The position numbers and the translations under genes were made by a program. A model generated the notes under the pieces. The model had not been told where the DNA came from. It saw nothing but the letters and a program-made list of their open reading frames with translations, and did not search any database. A stretch of DNA of 12,689 nucleotides from Candidatus Lindowiibacteriota bacterium (GTDB taxonomy: Bacteria; Lindowbacteria; 2-12-FULL-62-27), in assembly GCA_023249255.1 (NCBI GenBank), contig JAHFCY010000078.1, forward strand, positions 1 through 12,689. Direction: 5' to 3'. Below are positions 1 to 7,005 of the stretch, piece after piece; the stretch's first letter is position 1; each line of letters opens with the position of its first letter.

Positions 1-96
1 ACCGTCGATCAAACCAGCACGATCACCTGGGCGGGAATCAAATATCTGAATAGCGACGCCGGCACCATCGTGTCGGCGGACTGGACGATGAAATAG
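1..96 (+). CDS. 3' end of an unidentified protein gene (partial)
   Basis: The plus strand is open from the first base to a TAG at 94-96, giving the last 31 residues of a protein that ends in DWTMK. The fragment alternates Thr, Ser, Ile and Val with Trp and Gly (TITWAGIKYLN, then GTIVSADW). This resembles a beta-strand-rich extracellular or secreted domain, but no family is recognisable. Coding on this strand is supported by third positions: 24 of 31 codons end in G or C, as in neighbouring genes. The mirrored minus frame is also open but only 12 of 32 codons end in G or C. It is convergent with the prepilin gene, with only six bases (CCGCGG) between the two stop codons. It could encode a surface or pilus-associated protein, but that is only a guess from position. 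Confidence 0.5.
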   Translation, partial: TVDQTSTITWAGIKYLNSDAGTIVSADWTMK

Positions 97-102
97 CCGC
101 GG

Positions 103-645
103 TCAGCCGCCGAAGTTCCTCATCGTTACGGTGGCGGACAGGGGCAGGGTCCGTTTTTTGTCACTGGATTGAATCTCCAGATCGAGCGTGACCGTGCTGA
201 TGAGGCTTGTGTCCGTCATTTCTGCGAAAGTGTAGGTCGAGGTGTCCATTCCGTAGTATTTGAATGCGACGCTCTGGACGCTGTCAGCCACGGTCGATGT
301 TTTTCCGTCGAACAAATTTTTCAGGATCAATTGATTTCCCGACAGGTAAAACTGATACGGCGTGGCCGTGATGTTAAGAGTCAGGGTGCTCGCGCTCACG
401 CCGACGACGTTCTGCGCCATCCAGGTTTTTGGAAGAAAGCCGTTCAGGCCGGGAAATCCGAACATGCCGGCATTTCCATCGTCCGCCATGTCGGACGTGG
501 TGGTGATGTACTTGGAACACGCGTTGCCGACCACGAACAATTGAACAAACGCGGCCGATAAGATGACGAGGATCACCGTCGCCACCAGCATCTCGATCAG
601 CGTCACGCCCCGCATGGCCGCGCGGGATCGGTCGAATTTTTTCAC
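103..645 (-). CDS. Prepilin-like protein with class III leader (PilW/GspJ-like minor pilin)
   Basis: This 180-residue protein begins with a short basic leader and the class III prepilin motif RG|VTLIEM at residues 12-19. Cleavage by prepilin peptidase after Gly13 would leave Glu at mature position 5, followed by a hydrophobic helix to about residue 39. The rest is a soluble beta-rich head typical of minor pilins and pseudopilins (GspJ/PilW type); the exact subclass is not certain. The chosen start is GTG at 645, which gives the basic leader KKFDRSR. An ATG ten codons later would leave only a two-residue leader before the cleavage glycine. It lies nine bases after the stop of the other prepilin gene and is probably the last gene of the assembly operon. 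It should be inserted in the inner membrane, processed and incorporated into a pilus or pseudopilus. Confidence 0.85.
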   Translation of the reverse strand: MKKFDRSRAAMRGVTLIEMLVATVILVILSAAFVQLFVVGNACSKYITTTSDMADDGNAGMFGFPGLNGFLPKTWMAQNVVGVSASTLTLNITATPYQFYLSGNQLILKNLFDGKTSTVADSVQSVAFKYYGMDTSTYTFAEMTDTSLISTVTLDLEIQSSDKKRTLPLSATVTMRNFGG

Positions 646-654
646 GACGGTCGC

Positions 655-1152
655 CTACATCTGCGAAAACATGTCATGGAGCGTCACCAGCGTCTGGCCG
701 CTCTTCTTTACAGTCACCGTCACGCGCTTGCGGGTCGTGGTCGATGCGGACACGCCGTTATTGGCGTCGAGAAACGCGACGGCGACATCGCGGCTGAATC
801 CCGTATAGCCCGTCATCGCCGCGCCGGCCGGATATTGGATCGAGGATTCGACGTAGCCGTTGAAATCGTCGACGTCGTCGAAGGTCGTCTTGTTCGTGGC
901 GTTTTCGCCGGCGTCAACGCCGAGCGTCGACGAAATCGATCCGTTCGTGTTTTCATCCCACCGGCGGCCGTGAATTTCCTCCATGAGGCTCATCGCGAGA
1001 TACATCGCGCGGGTCACGTTGACGCTTTTGTCGGCGGACCGGTTGGCTGTCGTGTAGAGCGAGGCGAGGGTGACGGCAACCATGCCGATGATAACCATCG
1101 AAAGGTTGACCTCGACCAGCGTCATGCCGGCCGGGCGGCCCGGACGCGTCAA
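655..1152 (-). CDS. Prepilin-like protein with class III leader (GspI/PilV-like)
   Basis: This 165-residue protein has leader MTRPGRPAG followed by MTLVEVNLSMVIIGMV. It is a type IV prepilin signal with Gly at -1, Glu at +5 and a hydrophobic N-terminal helix to about residue 30. The soluble head carries Thr/Ser-rich strands and ends in HDMFSQM. Size and motif fit a minor pseudopilin of the GspI/PilV kind; the exact class is inferred. The start is a TTG at 1152, supported by a GGAG five bases upstream and by overlap of TTGA with the stop codon of the GspF/PilC gene, implying translational coupling. The next ATG would remove the whole leader. The product is expected in the inner membrane, then in the pilus or pseudopilus filament with its downstream neighbour. 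Confidence 0.85.
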   Translation of the reverse strand: MTRPGRPAGMTLVEVNLSMVIIGMVAVTLASLYTTANRSADKSVNVTRAMYLAMSLMEEIHGRRWDENTNGSISSTLGVDAGENATNKTTFDDVDDFNGYVESSIQYPAGAAMTGYTGFSRDVAVAFLDANNGVSASTTTRKRVTVTVKKSGQTLVTLHDMFSQM

Positions 1153-2225
1153 ACGAACTCCGTCATGGACAGCACCGGCAACATCATCCCGGCGACGATG
1201 ATGCCGACAATGGTTCCCATCCCTAAAATCAGGAGCGGCTCAAGCGACGCGAAAAAATTCTTCAATGCCGTGTCGACGTCCTTGTCGTAAAATTGGCTGA
1301 CCTTGGCCAGCGCCTGCGGAAGCCGGCCTGTCATTTCGCCCGTGGCCACCATGTTTCCGACCAGCGGGGGAAAATAGGGACTGCTTTTTATTTTTTCGGA
1401 CAGCCCCATCCCCATCCGGACGTTTTCGTAAATTTTATCGATTTCCTGCGCGATCACGCTGTTGCCGGTGACTTCCCGCGATACCTTCAATGCTTCCAAT
1501 ATCGGCACGCCTTTCTCGAGAAGAGTCGACAGGGCCGAGACAAACCGGGAAATATAAATTTTTTGCACGAGGATGCCGAGGAGGGGAAGTTTCAGAAGAG
1601 CGCCGTCCAGAGCCGGATTTTCGCCGATCGTCTGGATCTGCCGCCTGGCGAACCAGATCGCTCCCGCCAGCACGAGAATACACACGTACCAGTAGCCCGC
1701 CAGAAAAGCGGACAGCCCCATGAGCAATTTCGTGATGCCCGGGAGTTTTTCGGGCGGAAGATTCAGCGATTTGACGAACTTGGGCATGACAAACAGCGTC
1801 ACAAAAAAAAGCGTCGCCATGGAAACGGTGAAGATGATGCAGGGATAGATCATGTACGTCTGGATTTTTTTCTTCATGTCGTCCTGCTTTTCCTGATAGT
1901 CGGCCAGCTTGGACAGCGTCTCCGGCAGGCTTCCTGATTTTTCGGCGCCGACGATCAGGTTGACGTAGAGCCTCGGAAACGAATCGGAACAGGTCCGCAA
2001 GGCCGAGGAAAAACTGTTCCCCTTGGTGATGTGCGCCGCCATGTTGGCGAACAACTTTTTCACGTTTTCGGTCGGCGCTTCGGTGGCAATGAAATGCAGG
2101 CTCTCGAGGAGGGAAACGCCGCTGTTGAGGCTAAGCTCAAGCTGGCGGGTGGCGGTTAACAGCTCTTTGTCGGTGATCCCGACCTTGTCTTTTTTGGGCG
2201 ACGCGGCGTCAATCGCGGACGGCAT
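1149..2225 (-). CDS. Type II secretion / type IV pilus inner-membrane platform protein (GspF/PilC family)
   Basis: This is the polytopic platform protein that sits in the inner membrane and couples the assembly ATPase to pilin insertion. Counted from ATG 2225 it is 358 residues, somewhat short of the usual roughly 400. It has two homologous T2SSF cytoplasmic domains, about residues 22-125 and 226-328. Hydrophobic segments lie at about 126-147, 172-193 and 329-350. The repeated family pattern is visible in both halves (LNSGVSLLESL with GAEKSGSLPETL; LEKGVPILEAL with ATGEMTGRLPQAL). A GTG at 2231 would overlap the gspE stop codon, but the GGGA element is eight bases before the ATG and only two before the GTG, so ATG is preferred. 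It lies between the ATPase and two prepilin genes, the classical order for this machinery. PilC and GspF cannot be told apart from this sequence. Confidence 0.92.
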   Translation of the reverse strand: MPSAIDAASPKKDKVGITDKELLTATRQLELSLNSGVSLLESLHFIATEAPTENVKKLFANMAAHITKGNSFSSALRTCSDSFPRLYVNLIVGAEKSGSLPETLSKLADYQEKQDDMKKKIQTYMIYPCIIFTVSMATLFFVTLFVMPKFVKSLNLPPEKLPGITKLLMGLSAFLAGYWYVCILVLAGAIWFARRQIQTIGENPALDGALLKLPLLGILVQKIYISRFVSALSTLLEKGVPILEALKVSREVTGNSVIAQEIDKIYENVRMGMGLSEKIKSSPYFPPLVGNMVATGEMTGRLPQALAKVSQFYDKDVDTALKNFFASLEPLLILGMGTIVGIIVAGMMLPVLSMTEFV

Positions 2226-2230
2226 GATCA

Positions 2231-3970
2231 CTATCCCGCGACGACCCGGAGAAGTTCCTCGCAGGACGTGTCGCCGTTCAGGACTTTCATCATGCCGTTT
2301 TCGTACATCGTGTGAAAACCGACACCGCGGGCCGCCTCCATAATCTCGTTGTCCGGCGCCCGCGCCTGAATCTTGTCCTGAATGTCCCGGTTGATCACGA
2401 GAAGTTCAAAGACGCCGACCCGGCGGCGATAGCCGGTTTTGGAGCATTTGTCGCATCCCGTCGGACGATAAAACGTGTACGGCTCGGACGGCGGCGGAAG
2501 GCCGAGACGTTCCACCTGCGCGGCGTCCGGCTCGTACGGTTTTCGGCAGTACGGGCAGAGAAGCCGGATCAGGCGCTGGGCGATGATGCCCTTGAGCGAG
2601 GAACTCAACAAAAACGGTTCGATGCCCATGTCCATGAGGCGCGAGATCGAACCACAGGCGCTGTTGGTGTGCAGGGTCGAAAAGACCAGGTGGCCGGTCA
2701 GGGCGGCGTGGATCGAAATTTCGGCCGTCTCCTGATCGCGAATCTCGCCGACCAGAAGGACGTCCGGGTCCTGCCGAAGAAGCGAACGAAGAGCGGCGGC
2801 GAAGGTCATCCCGATGGCGGCGTTGAGCGTGACCTGATTGATGCCGGCCACCTGATATTCGACGGGATCTTCCAGCGTGGAGATGTTGACCGTATCGTCT
2901 TTGATGCTCTGCAGGGCGGCATAGAGGGTTGTCGTTTTGCCGGAACCGGTCGGACCCGTCACCAGAATGATGCCGTTGGGACTTTGGAGAAGCTGTTTGA
3001 AGGGAGTAAGAATTTCCGGAGGCATGCCGATTTTGTCGATGTCCTGCTGGCTTTCGTCCTTGTCCAGAATTCGCATGACCACTTTTTCCCCGGTGACGAG
3101 CGGCAGACTCGACACGCGAAGGTCGACGTTGCGGTCGGTGAGTTTCATCCGGATTCTGCCGTCCTGCGGTTTTCTCGTTTCCGCGATATCGAGTTTGGCG
3201 ATGATTTTGATTCGGGACGCGACGGTCGGCGCCAGCGCGCGCGGCAGGGACATGATCTCGCTCAAGACGCCGTCCATCCGGTAGCGGACGATCAGTTTGT
3301 CGGCCCGGGGTTCGATGTGGATATCCGAGGCCCTCTTGTTGATCGCGCCCAACAAAATCTGGTTGACGAGTTTGATCACGGGCGCGTCGTCGAGGACTTC
3401 AAGATTCGGATCGACGACGTCTGTCGGTGTCGACACTTCAAAAGTCGTGTACTCCTTGTCCTCGTCCGTCGCGCCCGCCTGCCTCACCTCTTCGGTGGCT
3501 TTCGAGATCGTTGAATGCAGTTCGGCGGCCTCGTCCGGCCGGAACATTTTTGTAATCGCCGCCAAAACGGCATTCCGCGTGCTGATGACCGGCTGGACCG
3601 ACAATCCGGTCTGGCTTCCGATCTGATCGCAGGCCGCCACGTCATAGGGATTGAGCATGGCCAGCATGAGATGGTCGCCCTCCTGAAACAGCGGCACGAC
3701 CTGATACTGTCGGCAATATTTTTCCGGAAGGAATTTGGCGCTTTCGGGTGTGAGGAACGGATCTAGATCCTCAAAGTAGGCGATCTGATCTTTCATGCCG
3801 ATGCCCTTGATGATCTGCGCCTCCGTGGCAAATCCGGCGGTGATCAGAATTTCCCGAAGGTCTCCGCCGACAGTCCCCACGCGGCGGGCCTCGATGGCCT
3901 CATTGAGCTGTTCCTGCGTGATGACTCCGACTTCCACCAGCACTTCACCCAGCCTGTCCGTCTGTTCCAT
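2231..3970 (-). CDS. Type II secretion / type IV pilus assembly ATPase (GspE/PilB family)
   Basis: This is the hexameric cytoplasmic ATPase that powers pilin or pseudopilin assembly. Counted from ATG 3970 it is 579 residues. An N-terminal MshEN-like domain (about 6-140) starts with RLGEVLVEVG. The T2SSE core follows, with SDIHIEP near 215-221, Walker A GPTGSGKT at 339-346, an Asp box with ISTLEDPVEY near 364-373, Walker B LLVGEIRD near 405-412, and a His box GHLVFSTLHTN near 426-436. A zinc-binding set CxxC-CxxC is present (Cys472, 475, 506 and 509). All catalytic elements are intact. A TTG one codon upstream is possible, but AAGGAG lies seven bases before the ATG. The gene follows the CheY-like gene by about 11 bases and is coupled to the GspF/PilC gene downstream. 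GspE, PilB and MshE cannot be separated by eye. Confidence 0.95.
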   Translation of the reverse strand: MEQTDRLGEVLVEVGVITQEQLNEAIEARRVGTVGGDLREILITAGFATEAQIIKGIGMKDQIAYFEDLDPFLTPESAKFLPEKYCRQYQVVPLFQEGDHLMLAMLNPYDVAACDQIGSQTGLSVQPVISTRNAVLAAITKMFRPDEAAELHSTISKATEEVRQAGATDEDKEYTTFEVSTPTDVVDPNLEVLDDAPVIKLVNQILLGAINKRASDIHIEPRADKLIVRYRMDGVLSEIMSLPRALAPTVASRIKIIAKLDIAETRKPQDGRIRMKLTDRNVDLRVSSLPLVTGEKVVMRILDKDESQQDIDKIGMPPEILTPFKQLLQSPNGIILVTGPTGSGKTTTLYAALQSIKDDTVNISTLEDPVEYQVAGINQVTLNAAIGMTFAAALRSLLRQDPDVLLVGEIRDQETAEISIHAALTGHLVFSTLHTNSACGSISRLMDMGIEPFLLSSSLKGIIAQRLIRLLCPYCRKPYEPDAAQVERLGLPPPSEPYTFYRPTGCDKCSKTGYRRRVGVFELLVINRDIQDKIQARAPDNEIMEAARGVGFHTMYENGMMKVLNGDTSCEELLRVVAG

Positions 3971-3981
3971 CAATGGGCTCC

Positions 3982-4353
3982 TTATGGATTTAAAATGCGC
4001 CCGATTTTTTCACGAAGGGCTTCGACTTTGAAAGGTTTGACCACATAGTCGTTCGCGCCAAGCCGGATGGCTCCATCGACGTACTCCGGTTTTTCATAAC
4101 CGGACATCACAATGACCGGAATGCCGGCCGTCGCCTCGTCCGCCTTGAGCTCCTGCAATATCTGATAGCCGTCTTTGTTGGGAAGCGCGAGGTCAAGCAA
4201 GATGACCGACGGGGGATCCTGTTTGACGACCTCGACCAGATTCATCCCGTCGGCGACGTGCGTCACCACAAACCCGTCCTTTTTCAGGAGGAACTGGGTC
4301 ATCTTCGACATATTGACATCATCATCGCAAATCAAAATTTTTTGGCCGCTCAT
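3982..4353 (-). CDS. Stand-alone CheY-like response regulator receiver
   Basis: This 123-residue protein is a single receiver domain with no output domain. The acidic pocket Asp10-Asp12, phospho-acceptor Asp54 (ILLDLALP), Ser84 in IVMSG, Tyr103 and Lys106 (VVKPF) are all present, so it should be competent for phosphorylation. Lacking a DNA-binding or enzymatic domain, it presumably signals by protein contact. Its position between a hybrid kinase carrying an Hpt domain and a pilus-type ATPase suggests it is the terminal receiver of that phosphorelay and acts on the assembly machine; this is inferred from context. The ATG at 4353 has no strong Shine-Dalgarno. The AAGGAG of the ATPase gene lies just after this gene's TAA stop, favouring co-translation of the two. 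Confidence 0.93.
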   Translation of the reverse strand: MSGQKILICDDDVNMSKMTQFLLKKDGFVVTHVADGMNLVEVVKQDPPSVILLDLALPNKDGYQILQELKADEATAGIPVIVMSGYEKPEYVDGAIRLGANDYVVKPFKVEALREKIGRILNP

Positions 4354-4362
4354 ATTCGCTTA

Positions 4363-4388
4363 CGCCTGCCCAGCATACACGGCAGGCG
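4363..4388. repeat. GCCTGCC/GGCAGGC inverted repeat between kinase and receiver genes
   Basis: CGCCTGCC at 4363-4370 pairs perfectly with GGCAGGCG at 4381-4388 around a ten-base loop. No T-run follows on either strand, so it does not look like an intrinsic terminator. The same GCCTGCC core recurs as a hairpin near 10815-10831 between fabF and rnc, which suggests a small dispersed palindromic repeat. It lies within the candidate promoter for the receiver-pilus genes and ends about ten bases before the receiver ATG. Confidence 0.6.
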
Positions 4389-4400
4389 GAATAAAAGCAA
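4372..4400 (-). promoter_or_regulatory. Candidate sigma70-type promoter for the receiver-pilus genes
   Basis: Read on the minus strand, TTGCTT (4400-4395) and TATGCT (4377-4372) are separated by 17 bases. These are partial matches to -35 and -10 boxes at ideal spacing, 18 bases before the receiver ATG. The region is one of the few gaps inside this gene run. The match is imperfect and overlaps an inverted repeat, so this is a weak prediction only. Confidence 0.22.
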
Positions 4401-4426
4401 TTTGTCGAAGACCTGCAGGCACGGAT

Positions 4427-6997
4427 TCATTCATATTCGATCCGAACCCGGTCCATGTATCGGATCAGTTCATGGGCCGCCGCGCGGATCTGATCGGCGT
4501 TCCCCGACTTGGCGCCGTCTTCGATCAATTTGCCGTGCACGGTCACCGGATCAAACCCGAACGCGCCGCCGGAGCCTTTGAGTTTGTGGCCGCGTTTCTG
4601 GATGGAGGCGAAATCCTGCCGGCCGAGTTCCTCCAAAATGGCGGTCAGATGCTCCCGCGTGTCTCCGATAAACTGATCGACGAATTCCCGCAGGTCTTTG
4701 TCCACCTTCACAAGGATTTCTGCGGATACCGGTTGTACCGGCGGCTGCGATGGCATTTTTTCTTCAGGCGGCGGGGGCGGAAGAGGTTGTGACGCATCCG
4801 GCAGACGGTCGACGGTTCCCGTGTATTTTTTCAGAAGCGAAAACAGTTTCGACTTCTTGACGGGCTTTGTCGCGTGCTCGTTGCATCCCGAGTCAAGACT
4901 CTTGCGGACGTCCTCCACCATGGCGTCGGCCGAGAGGGCGACGATGGGCGTTTTGGCGAGACCGTTTTCCTTCTGCCAGGCCCGGATCACGCGCGTGGCG
5001 GTGAATCCGTCCATCACAGGCATCTGAAGGTCCATGAAAATGACGTCATAAGATTCGCCCGCGCGAATTTTGTCCACGGCGATTTTGCCGTGTTCCGCGA
5101 ATTCCAGCCGGTGAGGCGAGTTCTGGAGGTACGCCCGGATCACCACGCGATTCTGTTCGTAGTCCTCGACAACGAGGATTTTCAGCGGCGGAAGATTTTC
5201 ATCCGCCGCAATCCCCCGCGCGGCCCGGGCGCCGCGCTTGAAATCCTTCGCCACGCCGAGCCTGACCGAGAATTTGAACGCACTGCCCTTGCCCAGAACA
5301 CTCTCGACCCAGATTTTTCCGCCCATGAGTTCCACCAGTTGCTTGCAGATCGAAAGCCCCAGCCCCGTGCCGCCATACATGCGGGTCGTGCCGGCGTCGG
5401 CTTGGGAGAATTTTTCAAAAATCGTGCCGCATTTGTCCGGCGGAATACCGATGCCCGTGTCTGAAATGGAGATCAGCAAATCACCCGCATCCGTTGAATC
5501 CGGGCGTTTTTCAATCCGGAGTTTGATATCGCCGTTTTCGGTGAACTTGATGGAATTTCCGATCAGGTTGATCATGATCTGTCGGAGCCGCGTCGGGTCG
5601 CCCTCCAATCCGTCCGGCACGCCTGCGTCGACCTCCCGGGACAGATTCACATTTTTGGCTCGCGCGCGGATGACCAGAAGTTCGACCGTCTGTTCGGCCA
5701 GGTCGCGGATGTCGAAAGCGATTTTCTCAAGTTCCAGCCGGCCGGCCTCGATTTTGGATATGTCCAGAATGTCGTTGATCAGTCCCAGCAGGGCATCGCC
5801 GGCGCTGCTGATGGTCGAGACGTATTTGTGATGCTCGGCCGACAGGCCGGACTCCAACAGCACGTCCGACATGCCGATGATCGCGTTCATGGGCGTCCGG
5901 ATTTCGTGGCTCATCCGGGCCAGAAAATCCGATTTCTCCTGATTGGCCGTCTCGGCCGCGGCTTGGGCCGATTTGAGTTCCCTTTCGGCGCGCTTGCGTT
6001 CGGTGATGTCGCGCGCGAAGAGACAGTAGTACTCCAGTTCGTCGTATTCCAGAAAATTGCCCGATATCTCGACCGGGATGAGACCGCTGTCGGCGCTCAT
6101 GTGGACGGCCTCATAGATGAGAGAACGCTTTTGGCGAAGATCGTTCCAGAATTCCTGCCACGTGTCCTCGGGATGGTCGGAATTGATCTGGTGGATGGTC
6201 ATGGTCAGCAGTTCATCGCGGCTGTATCCGAGCGACCGGCAGGCCGCGTCGTTCACGTAGATGATCTTGCCGTCCGACATGATCCAGAACGCCGGATCGG
6301 ATGCGGTATCGAGTGAAAACCTGGTGAATTTCAGCGCCTTCTCGGCCATCTTGCGATCGGAAATGTCCTCGATCATCAAAAAACATGCGTCGATGCGGCC
6401 GGCCGCATCCCGAAGCGGCGAGCCCCGGACCCTCGCCCAAAACGGCGACCCGTCCATCCGGATAAATCTGAACTCCATCCGGAAGACGTCCGAGTTGCCG
6501 GCCATGAATCCCGCAAATTCCTCTCCGAAGGACTTTTCGTCCCGCGCGTAGATGAATTCCGAAAAAATCGCCGATCGCAGTTCGGATTCTCCGTAACCGA
6601 GCAGGCTCTGCAGAGCGGAATTGATTTCCACGATGCGGCCGTCCCGGTCAAGGATCGTCATGCCGCGATGGGATTTGACGAAAATTTCGTGATAGCGGGA
6701 TTTGGTTCCGGTCGCGTCGGTCGCATCCTCGGCCTGGCGGCGATCCGTGACATCGCGGAGGATCATCACGAAGGCTGGCTGGTCGCCCCACATCGCCTCG
6801 ACGCCGCGAATTTCCATGAGACCGAGTTCCCCGTCATCCCGGAAAAAATGGACCTCCTGCGGCCGGTCCGTCTGAATCGGATATCCGAACGACTCGCCCT
6901 TCATGCTTCCGGCACTGCGACCGAGAAGCCGGGCCGCGTCCGGCGTGGCGTAAAGAACCGTTCCCTCCAGCGTGACTGCGACGATACCGTCGGCCAT
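4427..6997 (-). CDS. Cytoplasmic hybrid sensor histidine kinase (PAS x3, HisKA, HATPase, REC, Hpt)
   Basis: This 856-residue protein has no signal peptide or membrane segment. It has PAS domains at about 1-85, 100-215 and 225-335, then HisKA with phospho-accepting His364 (FLARMSHEIRTPMN). The HATPase has an N-box Asn near 481, DTGIGIP near 513-519 and GGTGLGLSI near 542-550. The receiver has Glu611/Asp612, Asp656 (FMDLQMP) and Lys711. A proline-rich linker follows at about 738-754, then an Hpt domain with His804 (GHKLKGSGGAFGF). All phosphorelay residues are present, allowing His-Asp-His transfer and then transfer to the adjacent CheY-like protein. The ATG at 6997 is eight bases after the upstream gene's stop and begins directly inside the first PAS fold, with no clear Shine-Dalgarno. 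The upstream frame has no ATG, GTG or TTG before a stop at 7064-7066. The stimulus is unknown. Confidence 0.94.
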   Translation of the reverse strand: MADGIVAVTLEGTVLYATPDAARLLGRSAGSMKGESFGYPIQTDRPQEVHFFRDDGELGLMEIRGVEAMWGDQPAFVMILRDVTDRRQAEDATDATGTKSRYHEIFVKSHRGMTILDRDGRIVEINSALQSLLGYGESELRSAIFSEFIYARDEKSFGEEFAGFMAGNSDVFRMEFRFIRMDGSPFWARVRGSPLRDAAGRIDACFLMIEDISDRKMAEKALKFTRFSLDTASDPAFWIMSDGKIIYVNDAACRSLGYSRDELLTMTIHQINSDHPEDTWQEFWNDLRQKRSLIYEAVHMSADSGLIPVEISGNFLEYDELEYYCLFARDITERKRAERELKSAQAAAETANQEKSDFLARMSHEIRTPMNAIIGMSDVLLESGLSAEHHKYVSTISSAGDALLGLINDILDISKIEAGRLELEKIAFDIRDLAEQTVELLVIRARAKNVNLSREVDAGVPDGLEGDPTRLRQIMINLIGNSIKFTENGDIKLRIEKRPDSTDAGDLLISISDTGIGIPPDKCGTIFEKFSQADAGTTRMYGGTGLGLSICKQLVELMGGKIWVESVLGKGSAFKFSVRLGVAKDFKRGARAARGIAADENLPPLKILVVEDYEQNRVVIRAYLQNSPHRLEFAEHGKIAVDKIRAGESYDVIFMDLQMPVMDGFTATRVIRAWQKENGLAKTPIVALSADAMVEDVRKSLDSGCNEHATKPVKKSKLFSLLKKYTGTVDRLPDASQPLPPPPPEEKMPSQPPVQPVSAEILVKVDKDLREFVDQFIGDTREHLTAILEELGRQDFASIQKRGHKLKGSGGAFGFDPVTVHGKLIEDGAKSGNADQIRAAAHELIRYMDRVRIEYE

Positions 6998-7005
6998 TGA
7001 GAATT

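Noticed and set aside
2312-3514. Plus-strand open frame of 400 codons antisense to the GspE/PilB gene
   Set aside because: The minus strand carries an intact ATPase with all motifs in order. The plus frame shows no recognisable domain and has the composition of a shadow frame.
4363-4388. Intrinsic terminator for the hybrid kinase gene
   Set aside because: The 8-bp stem is real, but it is followed by GTAAGCGAAT rather than a T-run in the direction of transcription. It was listed as a repeat instead.
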